A program made the position numbers and the translations under genes. A stretch of 64,000 nt of DNA from Nostoc sp. LEGE 12450. GTDB lineage: Bacteria > Cyanobacteriota > Cyanobacteriia > Cyanobacteriales > Nostocaceae. Every line of letters begins with the position of its first letter. Positions within the stretch are counted from its first letter, which is position 1. The DNA lies in contig NZ_JADEXU010000002.1 of assembly GCF_015206895.1 (NCBI RefSeq), positions 1 through 64,000 on the forward strand, read 5' to 3'. Shown here one piece after another: positions 27,354 to 37,156 of this stretch. The notes beneath the pieces were generated by a model. That model searched no databases. It worked only from the letters and a program-made list of their open reading frames with translations, and had not been told where the DNA came from.

Positions 27354-30312
27354 GCAAAATTTCAGCTTGCTTTTGTGCTTCTGCTAAGGCTTCCCGCGCC
27401 CCTTGTACCACGTCAGGTCTAGCTCTATCTACGAAACTAGGATTGTTTAATCTGGTACTGAGAGATTGAACTTCGGCTTCAGCTTTACTCAAGCTTTTTT
27501 CTAGTTTGGCACGCACAGCTTCAATATCTACCACACCGCTTAGAGGAATTAGCACTTGTATTGTACCAATTACACCTGCGATCGCATTTTCTGGTTCTTG
27601 TGGTTGCTCTAATTCTGTCTGCGGGAAAAATCGGCTCCATAACCTAAGTCTCGCTTGAGCAGTTAGCAAATTTTGGCTAATAAACCAAGCTGTGTAACCA
27701 AAACCAACTAATTCAAAGAAAGTTCCGACGATGGGAATGTCATCAATGGCATTTCCCGCAGCTAAACCCAATCTACCAAAGACAATGGCCACAAGAGTTA
27801 AGCCAATTATCTTCAAACCCCTCTGAGGTTTCTTAGCAGCAACAGTTTGGCTTTTTTCTTTGTCAGTAATGGTTAAAGTCTCAACTTTCGCCAAATCTTT
27901 AATATAAGACTGTCCAGCAGTGAGAATTTCCCGCTCCTTTTCACTTTCAGTTTGCAAATTCGCTGTCACTTTTACCCCTGGCTTAATATCCGCTTCTGCG
28001 CGCAAATTCCGAATTGTGCGGATAGTAGCAATCAGTAATTCAAACTGTTCTTCTAAAGCTGGATCAATTAGGTTTGCATCTACCTGTGGATAGATTTGCA
28101 ATGGTAAAGTTTGCGGGGAATCTGCTGGTTGTTGGGTGAGAGTTTGCCAAATTTCTTCGGTAATATGAGGCATCAACGGATGAAGCAGTTTTAAAATTCC
28201 TTCTAATATGTAGCCGAGGGTTTGCTGTGCTACCCGCCGCGATACTGGATCGGCATCTGCTTGCAATCTGGATTTCACCAGTTCAATATACTGATCGCAG
28301 AAATCACCCCAAATAAACTCATAGAGTCCTTTTGCTGCTTCCCCTAACCCGTAATTATCGATGTAATTGCTGGTTTGTTTGATAACTTGATGATACCGCG
28401 AGATAATCCAGCGATCGCTCAATTCTGTGGCTACTGGGTTCCCCAATTGTTGCGGTGTCTGTCCATCCAAATTCATCATCACAAAGCGGGCAGCATTCCA
28501 CAACTTATTTGCAAAGTTGCGCGATGCCTCAACCGATGCCGATTCATCCTTTTTGCGATCGTATTCTAAGCGGATATCTTGACCAGCACCAGCCACTTCC
28601 CTAATTAAGGTATACCGCAGGGCATCAGTACCATATTTGTCAATTAATAACAACGGGTCAATGCCATTACCTTTGGTCTTTGACATCTTCTGACCTTTTT
28701 CATCCAGCACTAAGCCGTGGATGTAAACTGTTTGGAAAGGCATTTGCTGCGTAAAATGCCCAGCCATCATAGTCATTCTGGCTACCCAGAAAAAGATGAT
28801 GTCAAAGCCTGTCACCAAAGTAGTAGTCGGGTAGTAGGTCGCTAAATCTTGAGTTTGTTCCGGCCAGCCCAAAGTCGAAAACGGCCAAAGTCCAGAAGAA
28901 AACCAAGTATCCAGCACATCTGGGTCTTGTTCTAACTTGACATTTTCACCAAATTGTGATTTAGCTTTTTCCCAAGCTTCAGTTTCCGATTTCGCCACTA
29001 CAAAGGGAGTGTTATCGGTAATTTGCCCATCCGTTTCACTGATAGCGTACCAAGCCGGAATTTGGTGTCCCCACCATAATTGGCGAGAGATACACCAATC
29101 TTTGAGTTTTACTAGCCAATCACGATAGACCTTAGTCCATCGTTGGGGGACAAACTCTGGGGAAGTTTGCTGGTCGAGGAATTCGAGAGTGTTATCAGCT
29201 AAAGGGCGAATTTTGACGAACCACTGAGTTGAGAGGAGGGGTTCAATAGGTACTTTACCGCGATCGCTGTAGGGAACGGTATGCTTATAATCTTCTATCT
29301 TCACCAAAAAGCCATCTGCTTCTAGGCGAGAAACCACATTTTTTCTAGCAACAAAGCGGTCTTGTCCTTGAAACTCCCCAGCATTGGCGTTGAGAGTGCC
29401 GTCTTTGTTCATAATGTTGATTAACGGCAGATTGTGACGCTTACCCATGTCAAAATCGTTCGGGTCATGGGCGGGAGTTACTTTTACGCAACCTGTACCG
29501 AAAGTCGGGTCAACAAATTCATCGCCAATTATGGGAATTTCTCGTTGTAGAATTGGCAGAGTTAGAGTTTTACCGATGAGATGTTTGTAGCGATCGTCAT
29601 TGGGATTAACTGCTACCGCCGTATCACCCAGCATCGTTTCTGGTCGAGTTGTCGCCACCTCCACAAAACCGGAACCATCGGTGAGGGGATAACGGAAGTG
29701 CCAGAGATTTCCATTCACCTCTTGGTTTTCTACTTCCACATCAGACACAGCCGATTGGGAAGCGGGACACCAGTTAACTAAATATTCACCACGATAAATT
29801 AAGCCTTCCTCGTAGAGGCGAGTAAATGCCTCGACAACAGCTTTAGATAAACCCTCATCGAGGGTAAACCTTTCCCGTGACCAGTCCACCGAGACACCCA
29901 AGCGTCGTAGCTGATTAAGAATCGTTCCCTCAGACTCCGCTTTCCATTGCCAAGCGCGTTCTAGGAATTTTTCGCGCCCCAATTCATAGCGAGTCTTACC
30001 CTCTTTTTTGAGTTGCTTTTCCAGCATACTATGCACAGCGATGCTGGCGTGGTCAGTTCCGGGTAGCCATAGGGTATTGCGTCCCTGCATCCGGTGGTAG
30101 CGCACGAGGGTATCAATTAAGGCGCTTTCAAAGGCGTGACCCATGTGTAAGCTGCCTGTGACATTGGGGGGGGGAATGACGATGCAGTAGGGTTCGCCGC
30201 CTTTGTTGGGGTCAGCTTTGTAAACTTGGTTGTCTTCCCAGAATTTTTGCCATTTGGCTTCGGTGGAAAAGGGGTCGTAGAGACTGGGGAGATTGGGAAT
30301 GGTTGCGGTCAT
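27328..30312 (-). CDS. valS: Valyl-tRNA synthetase with CAAD thylakoid-anchoring domain
   Basis: Charges tRNA-Val. The class I motifs are [12 protein letters not shown] (HIGH) near residue 50 and [12 protein letters not shown] (KMSKS) near 541. Editing-domain passages ([19 protein letters not shown]) are present. At about 815-895 an extra segment with two membrane helices ([20 protein letters not shown] and [20 protein letters not shown]) matches CAAD, the appended domain known in some cyanobacterial aminoacyl-tRNA synthetases to anchor them to thylakoids. CAAD is placed before the C-terminal coiled coil ([20 protein letters not shown]). The final codons come from a dispersed repeat. Confidence 0.96.
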   Translation of the reverse strand: MTATIPNLPSLYDPFSTEAKWQKFWEDNQVYKADPNKGGEPYCIVIPPPNVTGSLHMGHAFESALIDTLVRYHRMQGRNTLWLPGTDHASIAVHSMLEKQLKKEGKTRYELGREKFLERAWQWKAESEGTILNQLRRLGVSVDWSRERFTLDEGLSKAVVEAFTRLYEEGLIYRGEYLVNWCPASQSAVSDVEVENQEVNGNLWHFRYPLTDGSGFVEVATTRPETMLGDTAVAVNPNDDRYKHLIGKTLTLPILQREIPIIGDEFVDPTFGTGCVKVTPAHDPNDFDMGKRHNLPLINIMNKDGTLNANAGEFQGQDRFVARKNVVSRLEADGFLVKIEDYKHTVPYSDRGKVPIEPLLSTQWFVKIRPLADNTLEFLDQQTSPEFVPQRWTKVYRDWLVKLKDWCISRQLWWGHQIPAWYAISETDGQITDNTPFVVAKSETEAWEKAKSQFGENVKLEQDPDVLDTWFSSGLWPFSTLGWPEQTQDLATYYPTTTLVTGFDIIFFWVARMTMMAGHFTQQMPFQTVYIHGLVLDEKGQKMSKTKGNGIDPLLLIDKYGTDALRYTLIREVAGAGQDIRLEYDRKKDESASVEASRNFANKLWNAARFVMMNLDGQTPQQLGNPVATELSDRWIISRYHQVIKQTSNYIDNYGLGEAAKGLYEFIWGDFCDQYIELVKSRLQADADPVSRRVAQQTLGYILEGILKLLHPLMPHITEEIWQTLTQQPADSPQTLPLQIYPQVDANLIDPALEEQFELLIATIRTIRNLRAEADIKPGVKVTANLQTESEKEREILTAGQSYIKDLAKVETLTITDKEKSQTVAAKKPQRGLKIIGLTLVAIVFGRLGLAAGNAIDDIPIVGTFFELVGFGYTAWFISQNLLTAQARLRLWSRFFPQTELEQPQEPENAIAGVIGTIQVLIPLSGVVDIEAVRAKLEKSLSKAEAEVQSLSTRLNNPSFVDRARPDVVQGAREALAEAQKQAEILRVRLKALP

Positions 30313-30375
30313 GCGGGAAAACTAAGGAAGGACTTTAATAAATTTTGCCATAGGGTTGGAGAGGGATTGATGGAA

Positions 30376-30850
30376 ACGAACCGCAAAGGACGCAAAGTAC
30401 GCAAAGGAAGAGGAGGAAGGTAAGATGAGGCAACCAAGTGGTCAGATAGAAAATTTAGCTTATAGGGTTATTGGGGCGGCGATTGAGGTACATCAGGTAT
30501 TAGGAGCGGGGTTTTTAGAGGAGGTTTATCACAAGGCGTTGAGAGAAGAATTTCTGATTCGCGGAATACCTTATGAGTTTGAGCATTCAGTAAAAGTACA
30601 CTACAAAGGTCGTTCAGTAGGCGAGGGAAAATTAGATTTTTTGGTTGGAGACTCTTTAATTGTTGAATTGAAAGCTGTCCAAAACTTAACCCCCATTCAT
30701 GAAGCCCAAGTCCTCTCCTACCTTAAAATGACTCATTATCCTCTAGCCCTTCTCATCAACTTTAACGTCCCTCTCCTCAAAGACGGCATCAAACGCATCA
30801 TACTCTTTTCTTAATCTTCTTTGCGCTCTTTGCGTCCTTTGCGGTTCGTT
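30376..30850. mobile_element. GxxExxY gene cassette between long inverted repeats
   Basis: Left arm 30376-30410 and right arm 30816-30850 are inverted copies: 22 identical bases (ACGAACCGCAAAGGACGCAA and AG) then a near-match (CGCAAAG). The interval holds the GxxExxY gene, whose ribosome-binding site GGAGGAAGG lies just inside the left arm. Similar CTTTGCGTCC/CTCTGCG wording occurs near 18250, 40250 and 49065. I saw no clear target duplication, so mobility is inferred. Confidence 0.5.
30425..30814 (+). CDS. GxxExxY protein (PD-(D/E)xK-type fold)
   Basis: A 129-residue protein. VLGAGFLEEVYHKAL contains the namesake GxxExxY motif. KLDFLVGDSLIVELKAVQNL has the D-x(n)-ExK arrangement of PD-(D/E)xK nucleases, and HEAQVLSYLKMTHYPLALLIN follows as expected. 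The molecular role of this widespread family is unsettled. It sits inside inverted repeats (30376-30850) rather than an operon, so it may travel as a small cassette. Confidence 0.88.
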   Translation: MRQPSGQIENLAYRVIGAAIEVHQVLGAGFLEEVYHKALREEFLIRGIPYEFEHSVKVHYKGRSVGEGKLDFLVGDSLIVELKAVQNLTPIHEAQVLSYLKMTHYPLALLINFNVPLLKDGIKRIILFS

Positions 30851-30860
30851 CTCCAAATCT

Positions 30861-32126
30861 ATGAAACACCAAACAACCTCCCCTTGGACATTCATCCCCA
30901 CCCTATATTTCACCTCCGGCATCCCTTACATTATCATCAATACAGTTTCCGTAATCTTTTACAAAAAACTCGGAATAGATAACACTCAAATTGCCCTTTG
31001 GACAAGCTTCCTCTATCTACCTTGGGTCATCAAAATGTTTTGGGGCCCAATTGTTGATACTTACTCTAGCAAACGTAAATGGATACTTTATACCCAATTT
31101 GCCATGTTCTGCTGCTTGGGTTTGATAGCCTTCTCCTTGCAACTGCCAAATTTCTTTTTCATCTCCCTTCTAGCATTAACAATAGGAGCATTTATTTCTG
31201 CAACTTATGACATTGCCACAGATGGTTTCTACCTCCTCGCCTTATCTCCGGAACAACAAGCCTTTTTTGTCGGCATTCGCTCACTATTTTATAGAATGGC
31301 TGTCATCTTTGGCTCTGGAATACTAGTAGTATTAGCAGGTCAGCTTGAAGTGTCTCTCAACAATATTCCTTTAAGCTGGACTATAGCTATTGGCTTCTCA
31401 GCTTTAATTTTAGCAATCCTGTTTATTTTTCATCGCCTAATTTTACCCTTACCTGAATTAGATAAACAACGACAAATACAAGCTAGAGAAAATATACCTT
31501 TTTGGTCAATTATTAGCTCATATTTTGCTCAGTATAAAATTATAAATATTTTAGCATTTATCTTACTCTACAGATTTGGCGAAGCAATGCTTGTAAAGAT
31601 AGCCTCTTTATTTTTATTAGACAAACCAGAAGTAGGTGGTTTAGGGCTATCAACATCAGATGTCGGATTAGCCTACGGAACATTTGGGGTGATTTCCCTA
31701 ATTTGCGGAGGAATTTTAGGAGGCTTGCTAATTTCTAGATATGGATTAAAAAAATGTTTATTTCCTATGGCTTTAGCTTTGAACTTGCCTGATATATTTT
31801 ATGTGTATATGGCTTACACGAAACCTTCGCTAACATTAGTGTATCCGTTGGTTTCCTTAGAGCAGTTTGGGTATGGTTTTGGATTTACAGCTTTTAGTGT
31901 TTATTTAATGTATATTTCCCAAGGCGAATATAAAACTTCTCATTTTGCCATATCCACTGGCATCATGGCTTTAGGAATGATGCTACCAGGTTTAATTAGC
32001 GGTTATCTGCAAAAATTATTAGGCTATCCATTATTTTTTATCTTGGTTTGTTTGCTCACAATTCCTGGAATGATTGCTCTGTTTTTTATACCTTTAAAAG
32101 AAGAACCGAAGCATCAGAATAATTAA
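30861..32126 (+). CDS. AmpG-like MFS permease
   Basis: A 421-residue, 12-helix transporter. TLYFTSGIPYIIINTVSVIF, YLPWVIKMFWGPIVDTYSSK and ATYDIATDGFYLLAL are characteristic of AmpG-type permeases, which import muropeptides during peptidoglycan recycling. Substrate specificity cannot be read directly. A BadF-type sugar kinase starts 13 bases after its stop, so the pair likely imports and phosphorylates an amino sugar derived from cell wall. Confidence 0.8.
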   Translation: MKHQTTSPWTFIPTLYFTSGIPYIIINTVSVIFYKKLGIDNTQIALWTSFLYLPWVIKMFWGPIVDTYSSKRKWILYTQFAMFCCLGLIAFSLQLPNFFFISLLALTIGAFISATYDIATDGFYLLALSPEQQAFFVGIRSLFYRMAVIFGSGILVVLAGQLEVSLNNIPLSWTIAIGFSALILAILFIFHRLILPLPELDKQRQIQARENIPFWSIISSYFAQYKIINILAFILLYRFGEAMLVKIASLFLLDKPEVGGLGLSTSDVGLAYGTFGVISLICGGILGGLLISRYGLKKCLFPMALALNLPDIFYVYMAYTKPSLTLVYPLVSLEQFGYGFGFTAFSVYLMYISQGEYKTSHFAISTGIMALGMMLPGLISGYLQKLLGYPLFFILVCLLTIPGMIALFFIPLKEEPKHQNN

Positions 32127-32139
32127 TATTATTATCATT

Positions 32140-33096
32140 ATGAGTTATGTTTTGGGAATAGATGGCGGCGGTAGCACAACTGTTTGTGTTTTAATGAATG
32201 ATTCGTGTCAAGTATTAGGTCGTGGTGAAGCCGGCCCATCTAATTATCAGAGTATAGGTATTGAAGCTACTCTACAATCTATTCAATCTGCAATTCACAA
32301 TGCGGTTGAGGCAGCAATAATTACAAATACTGTGAATATTGACGCGATATGTTTGGGTTTAGCAGGTGTAGGTCGTGCAATAGATATCGAAGTAGTGAAA
32401 GGTTTAGTTAAAGAATTACAGAATAATAAATTGCCTATTAATTGGGCATTACAACCAGCGAATATTGTAATTTGTAACGATGCTTTAATTGCTTTAGTTG
32501 GTGGAATTGGTCAGCCTGTAGGAATTGTGGTTGCAGCAGGGACTGGTTCAATAGTTTTCGGTCGAAATCATGAAGGACATACTAAGCGAGTCGGCGGCTG
32601 GGGGTATATTTTAGGAGATGAAGGTAGCGCCTATAAAATTGTGATCGCAGGCATGAACGCAGCATTAAAATCTTATGATGGACGAGAAATATCAACGAGT
32701 TTGATAGAGGGTTTCACACAGCATCTTGATTTGGAAAGTATAGAAGATTTAATAGAAGTAGTATATCGGCGAGAATGGGGAGTTAAACAGATAGCTGCTT
32801 TAGCACCAGTTGTAGATTTTGCAGCAGCGTCAGGTGATATTGTAGCGAATATGATAATCGATGATGCTGTAAAAGAGTTAGTAAAAGCTACATCTACAGT
32901 AATTGATGCGATTTTTAGTGCTGACTCAGTTTTAGAAGTAGTCACAACGGGAAGTGTATGGCGGGGCAGATGCAATATCCATGAAAGATTTGCAGCGTCT
33001 CTTGTTAAGAAGTTTCCTAATGTAAAGGTGATTTTTCCGAGGTACGAGCCTGCTTACGGTGCTGGGTTATTAGCGTTGCAGACAACTCAAAATTGA
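32140..33096 (+). CDS. BadF/BadG-type sugar kinase (N-acetylglucosamine kinase-like)
   Basis: A 318-residue ASKHA-fold kinase. Phosphate 1 motif VLGIDGGGSTTVCVL, connecting motif ICLGLAGVGRAID, phosphate 2 VVAAGTGSIVFGR, GGWGYILGDEGSAY, and the adenosine motif VTTGSVWRG are all present. The family includes eukaryotic NAGK and bacterial MurK-type kinases. With the AmpG-like permease directly upstream (13-base gap), I infer phosphorylation of GlcNAc and/or MurNAc in cell-wall recycling. Confidence 0.85.
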   Translation: MSYVLGIDGGGSTTVCVLMNDSCQVLGRGEAGPSNYQSIGIEATLQSIQSAIHNAVEAAIITNTVNIDAICLGLAGVGRAIDIEVVKGLVKELQNNKLPINWALQPANIVICNDALIALVGGIGQPVGIVVAAGTGSIVFGRNHEGHTKRVGGWGYILGDEGSAYKIVIAGMNAALKSYDGREISTSLIEGFTQHLDLESIEDLIEVVYRREWGVKQIAALAPVVDFAAASGDIVANMIIDDAVKELVKATSTVIDAIFSADSVLEVVTTGSVWRGRCNIHERFAASLVKKFPNVKVIFPRYEPAYGAGLLALQTTQN

Positions 33097-33122
33097 CGCG
33101 AAGAAAGCAATGATAGGAGTTT

Positions 33123-33863
33123 TCAGTTTGCAAATATGCGCCCCAAGAAAGTTACTATTTCAGACCAAGCTGCGGTGCTAGCACTAGAATCATAACGATA
33201 ACCGTCGTCGCGCATGAATGTATGTTCTGCTTCATAGAAGAAAACTTGGTGAGGGATGTTAGCATTCTCAATTGCTTTGATTATGGTTTGGCGATCGCTA
33301 TCTGGTATATGAGGGTCAAGAGTACCGAACACCATTAGCATCTCACCTTTGATTTCACTTACCCTCTGGATTGTATCAGCTACCTCTTTACCCAGTTTAC
33401 CGCTGGGAATCCCAGTCGGGTAACAGCAAACGGCAGCCCGAATTTCGCTTTGAAATGCTGCGCGGAATGCTAAATGTCCACCAATACAAAAGCCTAAAGT
33501 GCCTATTTTATTTGGAGAAACCGCACTCTCTCCTTTTAGAAATTCAATCACAGCAAGGCAATCGGCATCATAATCAGCTACGGAGGTTCGACGCGCATCG
33601 TCATTTCCCCGCATCCTTCCCAGATCGTCTGGCTCAATAACTGAACCAACAGGCTCTGTTCGGTGAAAAATCTCTGGGGCTGCTACTACATAGCCGTATC
33701 CTGCTAAGTAGTTAGCTAGACGAATCATTGGATCGCCTAGCTGATAAATATCACTGTAGAAGACAATACCAGGGTATTTTCCTGCTGCTTTAGGAGCCGC
33801 AACATAAACACGCATTAAACTGCCATCGACTCTTAACTCAACGTTGCGCTTAGTAATTTGCAC
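33123..33863 (-). CDS. Dienelactone hydrolase family protein
   Basis: A 246-residue alpha/beta hydrolase. The nucleophile elbow GFCIGGHLAF carries the Cys typical of dienelactone hydrolases; VFGTLDPHIPD supplies the Asp and YEAEHTFMRDDGYRYD the His. The substrate in cyanobacteria is unknown. It is convergent with the kinase gene. No signal peptide. Confidence 0.88.
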   Translation of the reverse strand: MQITKRNVELRVDGSLMRVYVAAPKAAGKYPGIVFYSDIYQLGDPMIRLANYLAGYGYVVAAPEIFHRTEPVGSVIEPDDLGRMRGNDDARRTSVADYDADCLAVIEFLKGESAVSPNKIGTLGFCIGGHLAFRAAFQSEIRAAVCCYPTGIPSGKLGKEVADTIQRVSEIKGEMLMVFGTLDPHIPDSDRQTIIKAIENANIPHQVFFYEAEHTFMRDDGYRYDSSASTAAWSEIVTFLGRIFAN

Positions 33864-34242
33864 TTTTTTGTCTCCGTGTATATCAATATGGCATTTAGCG
33901 ATCGCCTTATCGCAATAATCCGCTTAGAGATGCGTTAGCGTTGTAAGACGAAGTACAGCCCAATGCCATTTCGCGTCTTTAATATTGAACTGGTTGTAGT
34001 ATTCTTCTACATTTTTCAAAATTTACAGAACGAAATTACATTAATTTATTGATGGTAAAAAACATTCTATCTCCGGTATGCACATCTGTGCGTCCATATA
34101 AATGTGCTTTTTAAGACTTAAGTATTTCCAAGAAATAAATTATCCAAATCAACTTACCACAGAGGCGATCGCAGATCATGACTATTGGGAAATTACTAAA
34201 TAAACAAGGACAGCAAGGAAATCATCAAGATCCAGAGGTTAG
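33864..34242. other. Intergenic, no gene seen
   Basis: About 380 bases with an inverted pair (ATGGCATT near 33889 and AATGCCAT near 33962) enclosing GCGATCGC and other repeat-like sequence; the remainder is AT-rich. The 67-codon open frame at 34178-34381 overlaps the GH3 gene antisense and is rejected. Confidence 0.45.
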
Positions 34243-35757
34243 CTATTTCTGGCCAATTTCCAACTTCAACTCTTGTAAAAGTTCAGTGCTAATGGGTGAA
34301 GTTGCCAGAATTGGATGCTTAATCCCTCCCCAAATACTTCCAGTGCGGATACGATGGGAAACTAATATTTCAGGAATTTGATTAGAGATAAAAACCTTTG
34401 CTGGTGCGAGTTGACCGATGGCTCTAGCTCTCTGGTAATGATATGATTCTGATAAAGCTAGATCCAATTGTTCGGCAATAATTTCTGGGCTTTCTTTTGC
34501 TGAATCTAGTAATAAAATATAGTGTGGAGGCTCGGCAATCGGGATCAAACTTTTAAAATTAGTTTCTTGCAAGTTCAACATAGTCAGAGCATTATTTACA
34601 AAAGTTTCTTGCAACTTTTCGCCCACCAAATCACTAATAGCTTGATGTCGTCCGATAAACTCTAAGCAGGGAGTGTGGCGATAGTAATGAGTTACCCGGA
34701 TGCGATCGCCAATTCGATAACGATACAATCCGCCTTTCTGCGATAAAATAACCGTGTATTCCTTGCCAATGCTGAGTTCATGTAAACCATACAGTAAACC
34801 AGTATCGTCCTCGAACTCGAAAAATACTTCATCGAGAACTGGCACACATCCCCCAGCTACAATCAACGGAATCGTTATTGGGGCTTCGGTTGCTAGTAGT
34901 CCTTTACCTTGAATTAATACACCTGGAAATTGGGATTTTAATCCCTGAGCTTGATCTGCTGCATTGGCACTATCCCAGCAAGAAATCAGCTTCAAATTTG
35001 GCCAGAGTTGCATCCAGGGAATATTACTTTCGCTGAGAAATTGCAGCCGATGATGTGAAATCCGGTTGTGTAATTCTGTTCGCAATAAATCCTGATTTTC
35101 TTGAATATATTTTAAATGTACTTGGAGAAAACTAGGACTCCAAATAGAAATAATTTCTAGTTTTTCAGCCTCTAATAATGCCAAAGCCAGTTGATGTTTA
35201 AACAAATTTGCATCATGCAGCCGATTAAGTTTATTTGGCATGACCAACCAAGGACGCAAAAACCAACGCAACCAGCCATCTAAGTAATCTAGATCGTTCT
35301 GTAAAGTTTGGCTATCAGCTACATTTAATTGCGGCGAGATACAAGCATAAAGCTTGCCTGTAGAAAATTTCGGGCCATGTATAATCAAATCATGCGCCCA
35401 CACACAGAACATCTGATTAAACGATCGCCGCAAAGATTGAGTATAAGGAATCCATTTTACCGCTCCACTACTACCAGAGGTTTTTTCGTAGAACAAAATG
35501 GGTTCTGGTGTGAGGGGAATTTGCTGCTGTTTCTGATTTAACCAGGGTTCGAGTGCATCATAATCTACAATTGGCACACGCTGCCAATCGTCTACAGAAT
35601 GAATTCCCAAAGTTTTACCATACTCACTTTTGATTAAGCGATCGCAAATCTCTCTCTGTAAAGATGTCTGCGTTAACTCTGGGTTATCCAAAGCTTGATA
35701 AAATCGCTTCGCAGTTGGTGCGAGAATTTGCCCAAAAAGCTGAATAATCGGACGCAT
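34243..35757 (-). CDS. GH3-family acyl-acid amido synthetase-like protein
   Basis: A 504-residue ANL-superfamily enzyme. The ATP-binding block is LFYEKTSGSSGAVKWIPYTQ, and the plant-type GH3 passages YTVILSQKGGLYRYRIGDRI and CLEFIGRHQAISDLVGEKL are clear. In plants GH3 enzymes join amino acids to acids such as jasmonate; bacterial members are mostly uncharacterised. It is the last gene of an operon with a Rieske oxygenase, a hydroxylase and an acyltransferase; its start overlaps the preceding stop by one base. I infer activation and amidation of a carboxylic acid made or modified by the neighbours. Confidence 0.88.
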   Translation of the reverse strand: MRPIIQLFGQILAPTAKRFYQALDNPELTQTSLQREICDRLIKSEYGKTLGIHSVDDWQRVPIVDYDALEPWLNQKQQQIPLTPEPILFYEKTSGSSGAVKWIPYTQSLRRSFNQMFCVWAHDLIIHGPKFSTGKLYACISPQLNVADSQTLQNDLDYLDGWLRWFLRPWLVMPNKLNRLHDANLFKHQLALALLEAEKLEIISIWSPSFLQVHLKYIQENQDLLRTELHNRISHHRLQFLSESNIPWMQLWPNLKLISCWDSANAADQAQGLKSQFPGVLIQGKGLLATEAPITIPLIVAGGCVPVLDEVFFEFEDDTGLLYGLHELSIGKEYTVILSQKGGLYRYRIGDRIRVTHYYRHTPCLEFIGRHQAISDLVGEKLQETFVNNALTMLNLQETNFKSLIPIAEPPHYILLLDSAKESPEIIAEQLDLALSESYHYQRARAIGQLAPAKVFISNQIPEILVSHRIRTGSIWGGIKHPILATSPISTELLQELKLEIGQK

Positions 35758-36365
35758 TATTGCACCTTTTGATTAGGATAAAGATTGCTGGCTGCTGGTA
35801 AATAAGAACCATCGCCAATGACTACACCGGGAGCAAGATTAGATCCGGCTCCCACAAAGACATTGCTGCCAATCTTGACTTTTTTGACATACAACATTAA
35901 ATTTTGCTTGCGGGGTTTAATGATGTGAGAATAGATACCGACACCATGCCCGATAACGACGCGATCGCCAATTTCTAATAAACTGCGATCGGCAATCTCC
36001 AATCTTGTTGTCCAGTATACATCTCGCCCCACTTTAGCACCCCACAATCGCAACCAACAGGAAAATACTCCTGGAATCAGTCGCAACACTGCTTCCAACA
36101 CCGGAATTCCAATATAAATTACCTGGATTTGATGACTACCCCACCAAGGACTATATTCTTTACCTAGTAGATAACTAATACCTTCGCGCACAGGATAAAC
36201 CCATTCATGTAAGCGGTAAACTAGCACTGGTAGCCCATAAATAGAAAGCAACACTGCCAGAATACTGAAGATGTTGGGTGAATAGGCAAGGTAAATTATT
36301 GCTGCCCCAGTTAGCAATAATATAAAGGCGGGAAAAAACGAAAGAATTTTACTTAGAACTGTCAT
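35757..36365 (-). CDS. Left-handed beta-helix (hexapeptide) acyltransferase-like protein
   Basis: A 202-residue protein. Two N-terminal membrane helices (FFPAFILLLTGAAIIYLAYS and IFSILAVLLSIYGLPVLVYR) precede hexapeptide repeats: IADRSLLEIGDRVVIGHGVG, then KIGSNVFVGAGSNLAPGVVI and GDGSYLPAASNLYP. These repeats form the LbH fold of acyltransferases and some transferases with unclear substrates. One-base overlaps with both neighbours show tight coupling to the hydroxylase and GH3 genes. Confidence 0.8.
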   Translation of the reverse strand: MTVLSKILSFFPAFILLLTGAAIIYLAYSPNIFSILAVLLSIYGLPVLVYRLHEWVYPVREGISYLLGKEYSPWWGSHQIQVIYIGIPVLEAVLRLIPGVFSCWLRLWGAKVGRDVYWTTRLEIADRSLLEIGDRVVIGHGVGIYSHIIKPRKQNLMLYVKKVKIGSNVFVGAGSNLAPGVVIGDGSYLPAASNLYPNQKVQ

Positions 36366-37114
36366 TAAAATGGGAATAAAAGTTTTTGGAACAAGTTTAA
36401 TGAGCTAGGAATTCCGATTATAGACGGCAAGTTTTTGCTTTCATAATATGTTCCATGTAACTTATCCCAAATTTTCAGATTAGCCCCGTAGTTATAATTG
36501 TGGACTTCGCGGCAATGATGCCAAGCATGATCCTGTGGTAAGATTAGCCAAGAAGATAAAAATTGATATAGCCTGGTATTTGCAGGAATGATTAAGCGGC
36601 TATGTCGCCATAAATCTAAGGCAGAAGTTAGACTGACTCCAAGTAAATAACCTGTTGGATCGGCTAACAGATATAAAAATAAAGTGTGTATCCATAAATA
36701 AATAATTAACAAACTTGTCCAAAGTGTGTTGCGAGAAGTTCCTAGTACATCCATCTGAGTAACAGTATGATGGACTTGATGAACCTTCCACAACAATTTA
36801 GTATGTAATAAACGATGATTCCAATAATATAAATAATCAACTACAACAAAACTGATAAGAAAAGCCGCAACTACTGATACTTTTAAATATCCTTGTTGAG
36901 TGGGTAGTAAATATTGATAAAGCCAATAAACTAAAGTAGCTTGTAGTAAGGGAATCAAAATTCCTTGAATCGTTAACCCTGTACTATCTATTAGCCAATC
37001 TTCACGACTTTTCACTTTAAATTGAGTTCGTCCAACCTGATTGGTAATAGTCCAACCAACTAATCCGATAAAAGAGCCAAAAATTAGTAGTTGTGAAAAG
37101 TTTTGTATTTCCAC
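36365..37114 (-). CDS. Sterol desaturase / fatty acid hydroxylase superfamily protein
   Basis: A 249-residue membrane diiron enzyme. The His clusters are HRLLH, HQVHH and DHAWHHCREVHNYNYG, in the usual order after two hydrophobic hairpins, in agreement with the HX3H, HX2HH pattern. The substrate may be a lipid, carotenoid or isoprenoid chain; it cannot be inferred from sequence. It lies between a Rieske oxygenase (42 bases) and the acyltransferase (1-base overlap). Confidence 0.88.
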   Translation of the reverse strand: MEIQNFSQLLIFGSFIGLVGWTITNQVGRTQFKVKSREDWLIDSTGLTIQGILIPLLQATLVYWLYQYLLPTQQGYLKVSVVAAFLISFVVVDYLYYWNHRLLHTKLLWKVHQVHHTVTQMDVLGTSRNTLWTSLLIIYLWIHTLFLYLLADPTGYLLGVSLTSALDLWRHSRLIIPANTRLYQFLSSWLILPQDHAWHHCREVHNYNYGANLKIWDKLHGTYYESKNLPSIIGIPSSLNLFQKLLFPF

Positions 37115-37156
37115 TTTTGATTGCTCACGGTGATTTGGATTAATTACGAATTATTC

